A stretch of 8,580 nucleotides of DNA from UBA11865 sp035686605 (GCA_035686605.1 DASRZI010000093.1:1-8580), one strand, 5' to 3'; shown: positions 1 to 7,643, counted from the first letter of the stretch. A program made the numbers and translations. Notes: a model not told the origin generated them from the letters alone.

Positions 1-562
1 GTTAGATGCTATCTTGGAAGCCAACGGTATATCCCAGGATGACCTGGAGTTGGTCAATATCGACCCGGCCGCACTGGTCGGAGCCCTGTTAGAGGGTTCA
101 GTCGATGCCATCCTGGGCGGCGCTGACTTCCAGTCCGTTCAGATTCGAGACCGCGGTTTCGACATTAACGAAATCATGTACCGTGACGCTGGCGTGCCCA
201 CCGTGGGTTTGTCGGTTATCGCCAATGACAACTTCATTGCTGAACATCCCGATGTGTTGGAACGCTTCATCAAGGCCAGCCTGATGGGTTGGGACGCGGC
301 CCGCGACAATCCTGAAGCGGCGGCCGAATCCCTGGTTAAAACCTTCATCTCAGGTGACCTGGAGCAAATCACCAAACAGCTTCTGGTCGATCTGGCTCTG
401 GTCTGCGCGCCAGGCGCCAAGACCCTGGGCGCTCCACCGGCCGAAAACTGGGACCTGACCTGGGATCTACTGACTACCTATCAGGATCTGCCGACTGACT
501 TACCAATTACCGAATATTACACTTCGGAGTTCATTCCGGCTGATGCGCCGCCTTGCCCATAG
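1..562 (+). CDS. ABC transporter substrate-binding protein, NMT1/THI5-like (5' truncated)
   Basis: This is the C-terminal ~187 residues of a periplasmic or lipid-anchored solute-binding protein; the reading frame is open from base 2, so the start and signal peptide lie outside the window. The visible part matches the second lobe of NMT1/THI5-like binding proteins (nitrate/sulfonate/taurine/pyrimidine-precursor importers). It has 'GSVDAILGG', then 'GVPTVGLSVIANDNFIAEHP' and the typical 'HPDVLERFIKASLMGWDAARDNP' helix, in which the protein swings back to lobe 1. It ends in an acidic, proline-rich tail. The ATPase gene follows after 38 bases on the same strand, so the two form one importer operon. 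The ligand cannot be read from this fragment. Family call is fairly sure; substrate is unknown. Confidence 0.85.
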   Translation, partial: LDAILEANGISQDDLELVNIDPAALVGALLEGSVDAILGGADFQSVQIRDRGFDINEIMYRDAGVPTVGLSVIANDNFIAEHPDVLERFIKASLMGWDAARDNPEAAAESLVKTFISGDLEQITKQLLVDLALVCAPGAKTLGAPPAENWDLTWDLLTTYQDLPTDLPITEYYTSEFIPADAPPCP

Positions 563-600
563 GTAATTCATTTTGAAGCAAGTGATTCAGGAACAATACG

Positions 601-1398
601 ATGCCTTCTATACAAAACCAGACTAGCGGCGCCCGGATTGTGGGTCGTGGCATTTCGAAAACTTACGAAACCCGCGATAAGGATGTAGAGGCGCTAAAAC
701 CAATTGACTTTGACTTCCAAGCCGGGGAATTCGTGAGTCTGATCGGCCCCAGCGGCTGTGGTAAGTCCACGCTGATGCTGATGGTCGCCGGTCTGCTCGA
801 ACCTACAACCGGCGAGATCACGGTCAATGGAAAACCGCTGACTGAGCCACTAACTGATGTGGGTATTGTATTTCAGGATCACTTGCTTCTTGATTTCCGC
901 ACTGCAGAGGAAAACATCCTGCTGCAAACAGATATTCGTGGCACAGCCCGAGAGGAGGCGCGCCAGCAGTCGGCGCGCCTCCTCCAACAACTGGGGCTGG
1001 AGGAGGCTGCTGATCGCTACCCCAGCCAACTTTCAGGCGGCATGCGCCAACGAGTCTCCCTTGGCCGGGCCTTGATCCACGATCCAAGTGTCCTATTAAT
1101 GGATGAGCCCTTTGGCGCTCTTGACGCCATCACCCGCACCCAGATGCGCCATGACTTAGAACAGCTCTGGATGGAAAAACAAAAAACAGTTCTTTTTATC
1201 ACTCACAGTGTGGAAGAAGCTGTCGGTCTATCGGACCGGGTCATTGTGGTGTCGCCCGGCCCTGGAGAAATCATCGAAGAGATAAAAATAGATTTACCAC
1301 GACCGCGTCCCATAGAGATTGGGCTAGAAAAATCATTGGTTGAATACGCTGACCGCATCTATGTGATCTTCCGTGAGCTTGGCGTATTCAAGTTCTAA
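601..1398 (+). CDS. ABC transporter ATP-binding protein, SsuB/TauB/NrtD-type
   Basis: Cytoplasmic ATPase that powers import of the ligand caught by the preceding binding protein. All nucleotide-binding motifs are intact in its 265 residues: Walker A GPSGCGKST (49-57), Q-loop Q92, signature LSGGMRQR (144-151), Walker B VLLMDEP (164-170), D-loop FGALD (171-175) and H-loop H202. The length and 'LLMDEPFGALDAITR' are typical of the nitrate/sulfonate/taurine family. The ATG at 601 has AGGAA seven bases upstream. No permease gene lies between it and the binding protein or downstream, so the permease is probably upstream. The gene ends just before a stem-loop at 1405-1433. An unusual pair of competing inverted repeats lies inside the reading frame at 952-1007. 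Confidence 0.93.
   Translation: MPSIQNQTSGARIVGRGISKTYETRDKDVEALKPIDFDFQAGEFVSLIGPSGCGKSTLMLMVAGLLEPTTGEITVNGKPLTEPLTDVGIVFQDHLLLDFRTAEENILLQTDIRGTAREEARQQSARLLQQLGLEEAADRYPSQLSGGMRQRVSLGRALIHDPSVLLMDEPFGALDAITRTQMRHDLEQLWMEKQKTVLFITHSVEEAVGLSDRVIVVSPGPGEIIEEIKIDLPRPRPIEIGLEKSLVEYADRIYVIFRELGVFKF
952..1007. repeat. Overlapping inverted repeats inside the ATPase gene
   Basis: GAGGAGGCGCGCC (952-964) and its perfect reverse complement (972-984) could form a 13-bp stem with a 7-base loop. The right arm can instead pair with a third block: GCCTCCTCCA (977-986) is perfectly complementary to TGGAGGAGGC (998-1007), a 10-bp stem with an 11-base loop. The two stems exclude each other. They encode the helical region between Q-loop and signature motif (EEARQQSARLLQQLGLEEA), where repeated Glu-Glu and Leu-Leu codons partly explain the purine/pyrimidine blocks. 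Whether the fold has any function is unknown. Confidence 0.7.
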
Positions 1399-1404
1399 TA
1401 AATC

Positions 1405-1433
1405 TTAAGGACTAGGTCATCCTTAGTCCTTAA
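1405..1433 (+). terminator. Stem-loop after the ABC operon, possible terminator
   Basis: TTAAGGACTA (1405-1414) and TAGTCCTTAA (1424-1433) are perfect reverse complements. A G·U and a G-C pair can add to the stem and leave a five-base loop. It starts seven bases after the ATPase stop codon and separates the transporter unit from the next operon. There is no T-run after it, so it is not a classic intrinsic terminator; it may act with Rho or as a 3'-end stabiliser. Confidence 0.5.
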
Positions 1434-1540
1434 ACCGGTATTCAGGGCAAACACAATAGTGGCTGTCATTGTTGACCCTTTATGCCGCCTGGTTGAAACC
1501 ACTTTCGCTACGTTGCGCTGTTTGCCGGTTTGATTCAATT

Positions 1541-2494
1541 ATGAGAAAGATGAAGCGGATATTGATCACCGGCGGAGCCGGCTTTCTTGGCTCCCAACTT
1601 GCGAATCGGCTGGAGGCAGAGAGCTACCAGGTCGTCCTTTTAGACCTGCTTTGGCCAACTTCAGCATTTAAAGACGGTCCAGAACGCCAGGAACAGGCGA
1701 TTTGTTTTACCGGTGACATCCTTGATTATGCCTTACTAAACGATGTTGTCTCTCGTTATGAAGTAGATGCTATCGTCCACTTAGCCACCTGGCTGACGGC
1801 CGATTGTCAGCGAGATCCCATCGGAGCTGTGGAGGTCAACTGTCTGGGAACAACAAATATATTCACTTTAGCAGCCAGGAACCTGGTCCGGCGAGTCATT
1901 TTTGGCAGTTCGGTTGCTGTTTTCGCCGCTGACCCGGCTCTGCCTACGGGGGATAGTCGCCCTTACGGCCCATCATCTGTGTACGGGGCAACCAAGCTAT
2001 TCGCCGAGCAACTGGCCGTGACGATGCGCGCCACTCAATCGGACCTCGACATAGTGGGGCTGCGTTTTGGCTGGATCTATGGGCCGGGACGAGTGCGTGG
2101 ATGGAACGATATGCAGGCTGTAATAGAGGGCTTTGCTTTGGAACAACCGCTGGTTAAATATCCGGACTACCAAAAGGCCAACGATTGGACCTACGTCGAT
2201 GATGCCGTCGAGGCTATCGTTCGCTGCCTTAATCTACCTTCTTCTTCAACTGCGGCTTTCAATGTCAGTGGCGATTACCGGCCCATTCAAGACGCGATTA
2301 ACCACCTGTCCCGGCGTTTTCCGGACATACGCTCCGAACCCTATTCCGCTGAGCTACCAGCCGTCGGCTGGAATTTTACATCAGACGCAATTACCAAAGA
2401 AACTGGCTTCTCCTACCGCATTTCGCTTGAAGAAGGGCTCGACCGGACCGTAAATTCGCTCCGGTCAGATCACGGCCTTTCGCCAATATGCTGA
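1541..2494 (+). CDS. NAD-dependent epimerase/dehydratase (extended SDR)
   Basis: Extended short-chain dehydrogenase of about 317 residues that acts on a sugar, nucleotide-sugar or sugar acid with bound or soluble NAD(P). The Rossmann glycine motif GGAGFLG is at residues 11-17, an acidic residue (D35) ends the second strand, the FGSS active-site serine region is at 121-124, and the catalytic YxxxK is Y148/K152 (YGATK). The frame stays open upstream to a TTG at 1469, but that extra segment is unlike the family, which begins one strand before the glycine motif. ATG 1541 (or 1550) is therefore preferred, although neither has a good Shine-Dalgarno. It opens the six-gene run. UDP-hexose epimerase, uronate dehydrogenase or 3-keto-acid reductase are all possible; substrate not assignable. 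Confidence 0.85.
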   Translation: MRKMKRILITGGAGFLGSQLANRLEAESYQVVLLDLLWPTSAFKDGPERQEQAICFTGDILDYALLNDVVSRYEVDAIVHLATWLTADCQRDPIGAVEVNCLGTTNIFTLAARNLVRRVIFGSSVAVFAADPALPTGDSRPYGPSSVYGATKLFAEQLAVTMRATQSDLDIVGLRFGWIYGPGRVRGWNDMQAVIEGFALEQPLVKYPDYQKANDWTYVDDAVEAIVRCLNLPSSSTAAFNVSGDYRPIQDAINHLSRRFPDIRSEPYSAELPAVGWNFTSDAITKETGFSYRISLEEGLDRTVNSLRSDHGLSPIC

Positions 2495-2502
2495 TCCGGA
2501 GC
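2458..2502 (+). other. Stem-loop spanning the epimerase stop codon
   Basis: GCTCCGGTCAG (2458-2468) pairs with CTGATCCGGAGC (2491-2502) over 11 base pairs with one bulged T (2495). Inside the loop GGC (2474-2476) and GCC (2482-2484) can form a small inner hairpin. The epimerase TGA (2492-2494) lies in the 3' arm. No T-run follows, and the next gene starts 36 bases later with a good ribosome site. It could be an RNA processing or stability element between the first two genes of the operon, or chance. Confidence 0.4.
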
Positions 2503-2538
2503 TTGGAGAACAACAAATTAACATGAAGAGGATTAACG

Positions 2539-3498
2539 ATGACTGACAAATTTGTCCGAGTGGGTTTAGTGGGTGCAGGCAATATCGCCCAGATCGCGGA
2601 GTTTCCGGGTCTGGTCGCCGAGTCAGGGGTGAAAATCGCCGGCGTAGTAACCCGCACGCCAGAAAGTTCAGAGCGCAATCTGGCTCGTTGGCCCATTGAG
2701 CGCGCCTATACCTCTACAGAGGAAATGATCGCCGAAGCCAACCTGGACGCCCTCTTTGTGCTGACCCCAAAAGGCTTACACACCCCCTTTGTCGAGTTAG
2801 GCCTGAAATCGGGATTAGACGTCTTCTGCGAAAAACCGCTGGCAAGCAATGTTGAGGAGGCTCGTTTTCTGGCGGGTCTGGCTGACGAAACTGGACAATT
2901 ATTAATGGTCGCTTTCAACCGGCGTTATTCTGAAGTGTATGTAACAGCCAGGGAACAGTTTGGCGCTAGGCACCCTCAATTTGTCGTCGCCGAGAAGAAT
3001 CGTGAAGGCTCTGAATATCGCGCCACCCTCGAAAACGCCATTCACATGATCGATCTGTTGCGCTGGTTCTGTGGAGAAGCCGAGGAAGTTGCTGCTCATG
3101 CCATTGCCCCGGATCCCTATCAAGAAGATGGCCTGATGGCTCTGATCCGCTTTAACACCGGCTCTGTCGGCTCACTGGTAGCAGCCCGCTCGGCCGGGGA
3201 GTGGGACGAGCGACTGGAGGCGTATGGCGACCTGACCACCGTCCGAGTCATCACCCCAGACAGTATTTCCGTAGTAAAAGAAGGCGTTACCAGCACAATA
3301 GAGATGAGACCCCGCGCATTAGGCTGGGTAGATTCGACCCAGACTCTTGGCTTTGGACCCGAGGTTAGCCACTTCATCGACTGTGTCCGCCAACGAAGAC
3401 AACCCCTCACCAACGGGCGTGACGCGCTGCGCACCCAGGAGTTAGTGGAGGAAATTCTGCGAGCTGCGGGATTGCCCCTGAAAGATAAGGAAAAATAA
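2539..3498 (+). CDS. Gfo/Idh/MocA family NAD(P)-dependent oxidoreductase
   Basis: Cytoplasmic dehydrogenase of 319 residues, usual length for the family, which oxidises or reduces a hydroxyl of sugars, inositols or related rings. The N-terminal Rossmann fold has VGLVGAGNIAQ (8-18). The family signature EKPLASN follows with the catalytic Lys at K99 (E98-K99-P100). The segment AIHMIDLLRWFCGE (167-180) supplies H169 and D172, in the position of the family's catalytic His/Asp region. The C-terminal half is the alpha/beta substrate domain. ATG 2539 has AAGAGG with a seven-base spacer. It follows the epimerase by 44 bases and precedes the LLM enzyme by 60, so it is likely co-transcribed. A pairing of this family with sugar-isomerase-like proteins (5699-6544 here) is common in polyol and sugar-acid catabolism; the specific substrate is unknown. 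Confidence 0.9.
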   Translation: MTDKFVRVGLVGAGNIAQIAEFPGLVAESGVKIAGVVTRTPESSERNLARWPIERAYTSTEEMIAEANLDALFVLTPKGLHTPFVELGLKSGLDVFCEKPLASNVEEARFLAGLADETGQLLMVAFNRRYSEVYVTAREQFGARHPQFVVAEKNREGSEYRATLENAIHMIDLLRWFCGEAEEVAAHAIAPDPYQEDGLMALIRFNTGSVGSLVAARSAGEWDERLEAYGDLTTVRVITPDSISVVKEGVTSTIEMRPRALGWVDSTQTLGFGPEVSHFIDCVRQRRQPLTNGRDALRTQELVEEILRAAGLPLKDKEK

Positions 3499-3558
3499 AC
3501 CGGCCGCCACCATTTGGAACTTTAACCATTGCATCTATAAGATAAAAGGTAGGTCAAA

Positions 3559-4584
3559 ATGACTCAGAAAATGAAAGTTGGCACCTGGTTACCCAACTTT
3601 GGCTATGAAGACGATGATGGCATCGATCACGCCGAACGGCTGAAACATTGGATTGTGCGCTCTGAAGAGTTGGGGCTCGACTCCATTTTTGTCACCGATC
3701 ATATGCTTCGGGCGCGAAATATGTATGCCCGCACCTGGCTTGAACCGATGACCAGCCTGGCCTATGCTGCTGCGGTCACCTCACAAGCCCTACTGGGCCC
3801 GGGCGTCTTGTTGCTCCCCTTACGCAATCCGGTTCTACTGGCCAAGGAATGTGTATCGCTTCAGAAGTTAAGCAACGGTCGCTTCGTACTGGGTGCTGGC
3901 ACCGGCTGGTACGGAGAAGAATTTGAGGCGGTCGGCACAAAAAAATCAGAACGGGGGCGTCGTACGGACGAGGTGCTGGAAATCGTCGTCCGTCTGGCAG
4001 CGGGTGAAACGCTCACCTATAACGGCAAATTTTATCAAATTAACGAAGTTCAAATCGAGCCATCACCGGTCAACCTGCCCATATGGATAGGCGGTGGCAG
4101 CCAAGCCGCTCACAAAGACTCGGTGGAAAAACCTATCATGCACCCCAACGTAGCCCGGAGGATCGCAAAATATGCCGATGCCTGGTTCACACGCCCAACC
4201 GCCCTGGCTCACCAGATTGTTGACGACTGGCAACAACTGAAACCCTATTTTGAAGAGATTGGCCGTGATCAATCGGAAACGGAAATCGTGCATGGTCAAT
4301 TGATCCACCTGACCGAGGAAAACGACCACGATCGCGCCGTCGAGATCCAACACGAAGTCGCCAAAGACGTCCTCGGTACCGGCCGCTCGCGAGATCTGCT
4401 AGAAGAGACCTACATGTTCGGCACCATCGATGAGATCGCAGCCAACTTACGCCAGCGTGCCGAAGCCGGCATCACCCACATTATCTTCCACCCCTGGACC
4501 GATGATCCCCAACAAATTGAACTATGGGGGCGTGAATTAATCCCCAGGGTGCGAGAGATCGAAACCTGCGAACCACCACTATGA
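3559..4584 (+). CDS. LLM-class flavin/F420-dependent oxidoreductase
   Basis: A bacterial luciferase-like TIM-barrel enzyme of 341 residues that uses FMN or coenzyme F420. Typical features are the N-terminal strand 'KVGTWLPNFG', 'EELGLDSIFVTDHM' (36-49), the stretch LSNGRFVLGAGTGWYGEEFEAVG (104-126), 'ERGRRTDEVLEIVVRL' (131-146) and PIWIGGG (174-180), a strand near the cofactor phosphate. ATG 3559 has AAGG/AGGT about 4-9 bases upstream. Its stop overlaps the start of the next gene by four bases (ATGA), indicating translational coupling with the UroD-like protein. The family includes monooxygenases, F420-dependent dehydrogenases and reductases; sequence inspection alone cannot separate them. 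Within this operon it may activate or cleave a carbon skeleton. Confidence 0.9.
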   Translation: MTQKMKVGTWLPNFGYEDDDGIDHAERLKHWIVRSEELGLDSIFVTDHMLRARNMYARTWLEPMTSLAYAAAVTSQALLGPGVLLLPLRNPVLLAKECVSLQKLSNGRFVLGAGTGWYGEEFEAVGTKKSERGRRTDEVLEIVVRLAAGETLTYNGKFYQINEVQIEPSPVNLPIWIGGGSQAAHKDSVEKPIMHPNVARRIAKYADAWFTRPTALAHQIVDDWQQLKPYFEEIGRDQSETEIVHGQLIHLTEENDHDRAVEIQHEVAKDVLGTGRSRDLLEETYMFGTIDEIAANLRQRAEAGITHIIFHPWTDDPQQIELWGRELIPRVREIETCEPPL

Positions 4585-5693
4585 CCCAGATCATGACCCC
4601 GCCAAAAAGAGTCAATTGGTGGAATGTAGAACTAGAAAGTATGCCTCACTTTGAAGAGGCCATGCAGCGTGTTTATGCCTGGTACGAAGGGCAGGTTCTC
4701 GACCGGCCGCCGGTGAGATTCATGTCAACCCTTTATACACCCACCCTCTCCAACAAACCCCACCCTGCTGATAATCCAAAGGTTGTTTGGTACGATGTAG
4801 AGTTTAGGGTTGAATCTTACCTCCAGTCGATTGAAGGTCACATCTTCCTCGGTGAGACCTTCCCCTTCTTTTATCCGTTCCTGGGCGTTGACAGCTACGC
4901 GGCCTTCTATGGCGCCGAACTGACATACGACAACTTCACTTCCTGGTCTGCCCCCTTTGTGCATGATTGGGACGATCTTTCCCGCCTCAACTTAGATCTG
5001 GCTGCCAACGAAACCTTCATCAAAGTAGAGGAGCTTACCAACTTTGCCCTCGAACGCTGCCAGGGTAAGAGCCTCGTGGGTTATACCAGTCTTCATCCCG
5101 GCATTGATTGCGCGGCCGCCTGGCGGGGCTTCGAACAACTCTGCATAGATATGGTCTATGAACCGGACAAAGTCAAAGAACTGATCGATATCGCTCTGGC
5201 CGATTTTCAGCACATCTTCGACCATTATAACGCGATGCTTTCGGCCAAAAACAACCCCTCTTTGAGCTGGATGGCTGTCCCCTCTTTTGAAACCATGCAC
5301 ATTCCCGGTTGTGATTTTGCTACCCTTATCTCGCCCAACTTCTTTGAAAAGTTCATTTTACCCGCTCTTCAAATAGAGGTTCGGGTAGCGAAGAAGAATA
5401 TATTCCACGTCGATGGTGCGGGTGTGGCCCGGCATCTTGATGCCATCTTCGAGTTACCAGAGGTCAATGCCATTCAGTGGGCCCAGGGCGCCGGTGCAAA
5501 CCGGCCCATCATGCAATGGATACCGCTCATCAAGAAGATCCAGGCCCACCGGCCGGTCATCGTTGATCTAAGCGCCGCCGAACTAGAGTCCTTTATGGCT
5601 GAGATGAAGCCTGATGGACTATTCCTTTGGGTGGGCTCAGAAGATAAAGAAGAACAACAAGCGATATTACAACGGCTCAAGCATTGGAGATGA
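4581..5693 (+). CDS. Uroporphyrinogen decarboxylase-family protein (methyltransferase-like)
   Basis: A 370-residue member of the UroD/MtaA-MtbA superfamily (TIM barrel), probably a methyltransferase-like catabolic protein and not the haem enzyme. Seen are 'IPGCDFATLISPNFFEKFILPAL' (241-262), a UroD-superfamily hallmark, then FHVDGAG (275-281), and 'AIQWAQGAG' (297-305). True corrinoid:CoM methyltransferases carry a zinc-binding HxC motif; here the position reads H276-V-D278-G, so the metal site, if any, differs. C244 in 'CDF' is another possible ligand. The start ATG 4581 overlaps the LLM stop as ATGA and has no Shine-Dalgarno, which fits translational coupling; ATG 4593 is an alternative. 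No corrinoid protein or activase is in the window. Function is unknown beyond the superfamily. Confidence 0.85.
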   Translation: MTQIMTPPKRVNWWNVELESMPHFEEAMQRVYAWYEGQVLDRPPVRFMSTLYTPTLSNKPHPADNPKVVWYDVEFRVESYLQSIEGHIFLGETFPFFYPFLGVDSYAAFYGAELTYDNFTSWSAPFVHDWDDLSRLNLDLAANETFIKVEELTNFALERCQGKSLVGYTSLHPGIDCAAAWRGFEQLCIDMVYEPDKVKELIDIALADFQHIFDHYNAMLSAKNNPSLSWMAVPSFETMHIPGCDFATLISPNFFEKFILPALQIEVRVAKKNIFHVDGAGVARHLDAIFELPEVNAIQWAQGAGANRPIMQWIPLIKKIQAHRPVIVDLSAAELESFMAEMKPDGLFLWVGSEDKEEQQAILQRLKHWR

Positions 5694-5698
5694 AACAA

Positions 5699-6544
5699 AT
5701 GAACAAAAAAGGGATCCATCACCTCGTTTGGCATGCCGACGTTGGCCCAAAAACCACTGAACTGTTGCCCCTAATCAAGGCCGCCGGCTACGATGGCATT
5801 GAGATACCCATTTTTGCGCCCCAGGAACTGGACACCCAATCACTGCGCGCTGCGGTAGAAGATGCCGGCCTGGCCTGTACAACCTCCAGCGCCCTTCCCG
5901 AAGGGCTCTCCCTCATAAATGAAGATGTGAGCCAGGACAGCATATGCTGGTTCCAGACGGTGATCAAAGCGACCGCCGAACTGGACGCTCCGATTCTATG
6001 TGGACCGTTGGCCGTGCCCGTGGGAGAACTACCCGGCCGGGGTTACACATCAAATGAGTGGGACACGGCCGTTCAATCATTCAAAGAAATAAGCCTGATG
6101 GCCGCTGACTACGGCGTCGTTTTAGCTTTGGAGCCCTTAAACCGTTTTGAAACCTTCTTCATCAACACCATAGCAGCTGGTATACGTCTGGCTGAAGCCG
6201 TCGATAATCCCTCATTCGGTCTGCTCTTAGATACTTTCCACATGCACATCGAAGAGAAATCAACCCTGGCGGCCATTCGTTTAGCCGTGCCCCACCTCAA
6301 ACACTTTCACTGTAGCGAAAATGATCGTGGCACAGTGGGAAGCGGCCAGGTTCTCTGGAAAGAAGTATTCGCTGCCCTGAAGGAAATCCACTATGGAGGC
6401 TGGCTGGTCGTCGAATCCTTCGGCGCAGCCATGCCCGAGCTTGCCCGCGCAACCTGTATGTGGCGACCCCCGGCCGCCAGCCCTACCATCCTGGCCAATG
6501 ATAGTCTCAGGTTCATTCAGCAGCAATTAGCCGTCATGGCTTGA
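5699..6544 (+). CDS. Sugar phosphate isomerase/epimerase, D-tagatose 3-epimerase-like
   Basis: TIM-barrel (xylose isomerase-like) protein of 281 residues, close in layout to ketose 3-epimerases. E145 (LALEPLNR), D178 (LLLDTFH), H204 (HFHCSE) and E239 (VVESFG) match the metal ligands E152, D185, H211 and E246 of Pseudomonas cichorii D-tagatose 3-epimerase with a constant offset of seven. H181 and R210 match its substrate-contacting H188 and R217. It is therefore probably an active divalent-metal epimerase/isomerase on a keto-sugar or sugar acid. Start choice: TTG 5684, ATG 5690 (ATGA overlap with the UroD stop) and ATG 5699 are in frame. ATG 5699 is preferred because GGAG (5686-5689) sits nine bases before it. 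The exact sugar is not assignable; hydroxypyruvate isomerase-like or 2-keto-inositol roles are alternatives. Confidence 0.88.
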   Translation: MNKKGIHHLVWHADVGPKTTELLPLIKAAGYDGIEIPIFAPQELDTQSLRAAVEDAGLACTTSSALPEGLSLINEDVSQDSICWFQTVIKATAELDAPILCGPLAVPVGELPGRGYTSNEWDTAVQSFKEISLMAADYGVVLALEPLNRFETFFINTIAAGIRLAEAVDNPSFGLLLDTFHMHIEEKSTLAAIRLAVPHLKHFHCSENDRGTVGSGQVLWKEVFAALKEIHYGGWLVVESFGAAMPELARATCMWRPPAASPTILANDSLRFIQQQLAVMA

Positions 6545-6568
6545 TTGTTTGGCTAAAAAGAGGTTCTC

Positions 6569-7576
6569 ATGTTTACCCTCGACATTCATTGCCACTTCTT
6601 TCCCCAGGCTTTTCTAGACGAAGCCCGAAAAAGAGACAATCCCTTCCAGGCTTCTATAGAACTCGGCTCCAGTGGCCAGGAATATCTAATCTGTACCGGT
6701 GATTTTCGACACCCCCTGACTCCCGATTTTTATGATGCGGACCGTTTGATCCACGACATGGACGACCGCAAAGTACGCATGTCGGCCGTCTCGGCCGCGC
6801 CACCCACCCTTTCCTACTGGGCCGACGCACCCTCAGCCTGTGATCTGGCCTCGCGCATGAACGACAGCATCGCCCAACGGGTAACAGCCTATCCCGATCG
6901 TTTTTTAGGCCTGGCCACCGTTCCCTTACAGGATGTTGACACCTCCATCCAGGAAGCCAGACGGGCCATCAAGGAGCTGGGTCTACACGGCTTTCAAATC
7001 GGCTCAAACGTGAACGGTCGCAATCTAAATCATCCCGAGCTGTTCCCCTTCTTTGCCGCCGTCGCCGAGCTAGGAGTGCCTCTATTTATCCATCCTTACA
7101 TCCCCGCCGGGGCCGAGCGGATGCAAGATTATTACCTTCACAACCTTGTTGGCATGGTAGCCGAAACCGGTCTGGCCATTGCTTCCATCATCTTTGGCGG
7201 CATCGTTGAACGTCTTCCGGAACTAAAAATCTGCTTCGCTCACGCCGGCGGCGTTTTTCCCTACATAGTCGGCCGGCACGATCACGGCTATCTGGTGCGC
7301 GAGCAAGAATGCCGGCAGGCCATTCCCCACCCGCCCAGTTACTATCTGCCCGCCCTCCACTTCGACGCTATCACCTTCCATCCCCTAGCCTTGCGCTACC
7401 TGGTCGACTTAGTCGGCACCGACCAGGTCATAATCGGCAGCGACTACCCCTTCGACATGGGTCCCGTCCAACCCGTGGACACTATACTGAAAAACCCCAC
7501 TCTCACCGAGGAAGAAAAGCGGAAAATATGTGGTCAAAACGCAGCTGCGCTTTTCTCCCTTAAAATCATGAACTAG
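6569..7576 (+). CDS. ACMSD-like amidohydrolase (metal-dependent decarboxylase/hydrolase)
   Basis: A 335-residue amidohydrolase-2 family TIM barrel. Metal ligands are H7/H9 (DIHCHF), H175 (FIHPY), H225 (FAHAGG) and D292 (GSDYPF). These correspond in order and spacing to H9, H11, H177, H228 and D294 of Pseudomonas fluorescens aminocarboxymuconate-semialdehyde decarboxylase. R47 and R236 fall where that enzyme has its two substrate-carboxylate arginines (R51 and R239), so a carboxylated substrate and decarboxylation chemistry are plausible. ATG 6569 has AGAGG with a five-base spacer and lies 24 bases after the epimerase stop, in the same operon. No other kynurenine or aminophenol pathway gene is present, so a different substrate (for example a resorcylate-, vanillate- or lactone-type acid) is likely. 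It is the last gene before an AT-richer stretch. Confidence 0.9.
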   Translation: MFTLDIHCHFFPQAFLDEARKRDNPFQASIELGSSGQEYLICTGDFRHPLTPDFYDADRLIHDMDDRKVRMSAVSAAPPTLSYWADAPSACDLASRMNDSIAQRVTAYPDRFLGLATVPLQDVDTSIQEARRAIKELGLHGFQIGSNVNGRNLNHPELFPFFAAVAELGVPLFIHPYIPAGAERMQDYYLHNLVGMVAETGLAIASIIFGGIVERLPELKICFAHAGGVFPYIVGRHDHGYLVREQECRQAIPHPPSYYLPALHFDAITFHPLALRYLVDLVGTDQVIIGSDYPFDMGPVQPVDTILKNPTLTEEEKRKICGQNAAALFSLKIMN

Positions 7577-7643
7577 GACAGCAAACTCTATGCTTGGTTA
7601 GATTTCCAACTGTAGGCTATGGGTAATACTCAAATTTTACAAA

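Noticed and set aside
1472..1500. TTGACC as a -35 box for the second operon
   Set aside because: No acceptable -10 box at 16-18 bases, so no promoter could be supported.
1469..1540. N-terminal extension of the epimerase from TTG 1469
   Set aside because: The extra 24 residues are unlike the SDR family, which starts a few residues before the glycine motif; ATG 1541 or 1550 fits better.
3514..3541. TTGGAA and TATAAG, 16 bases apart, as an internal promoter before the LLM gene
   Set aside because: The transcription start would fall at the Shine-Dalgarno and leave almost no leader; the -35 match is only partial.
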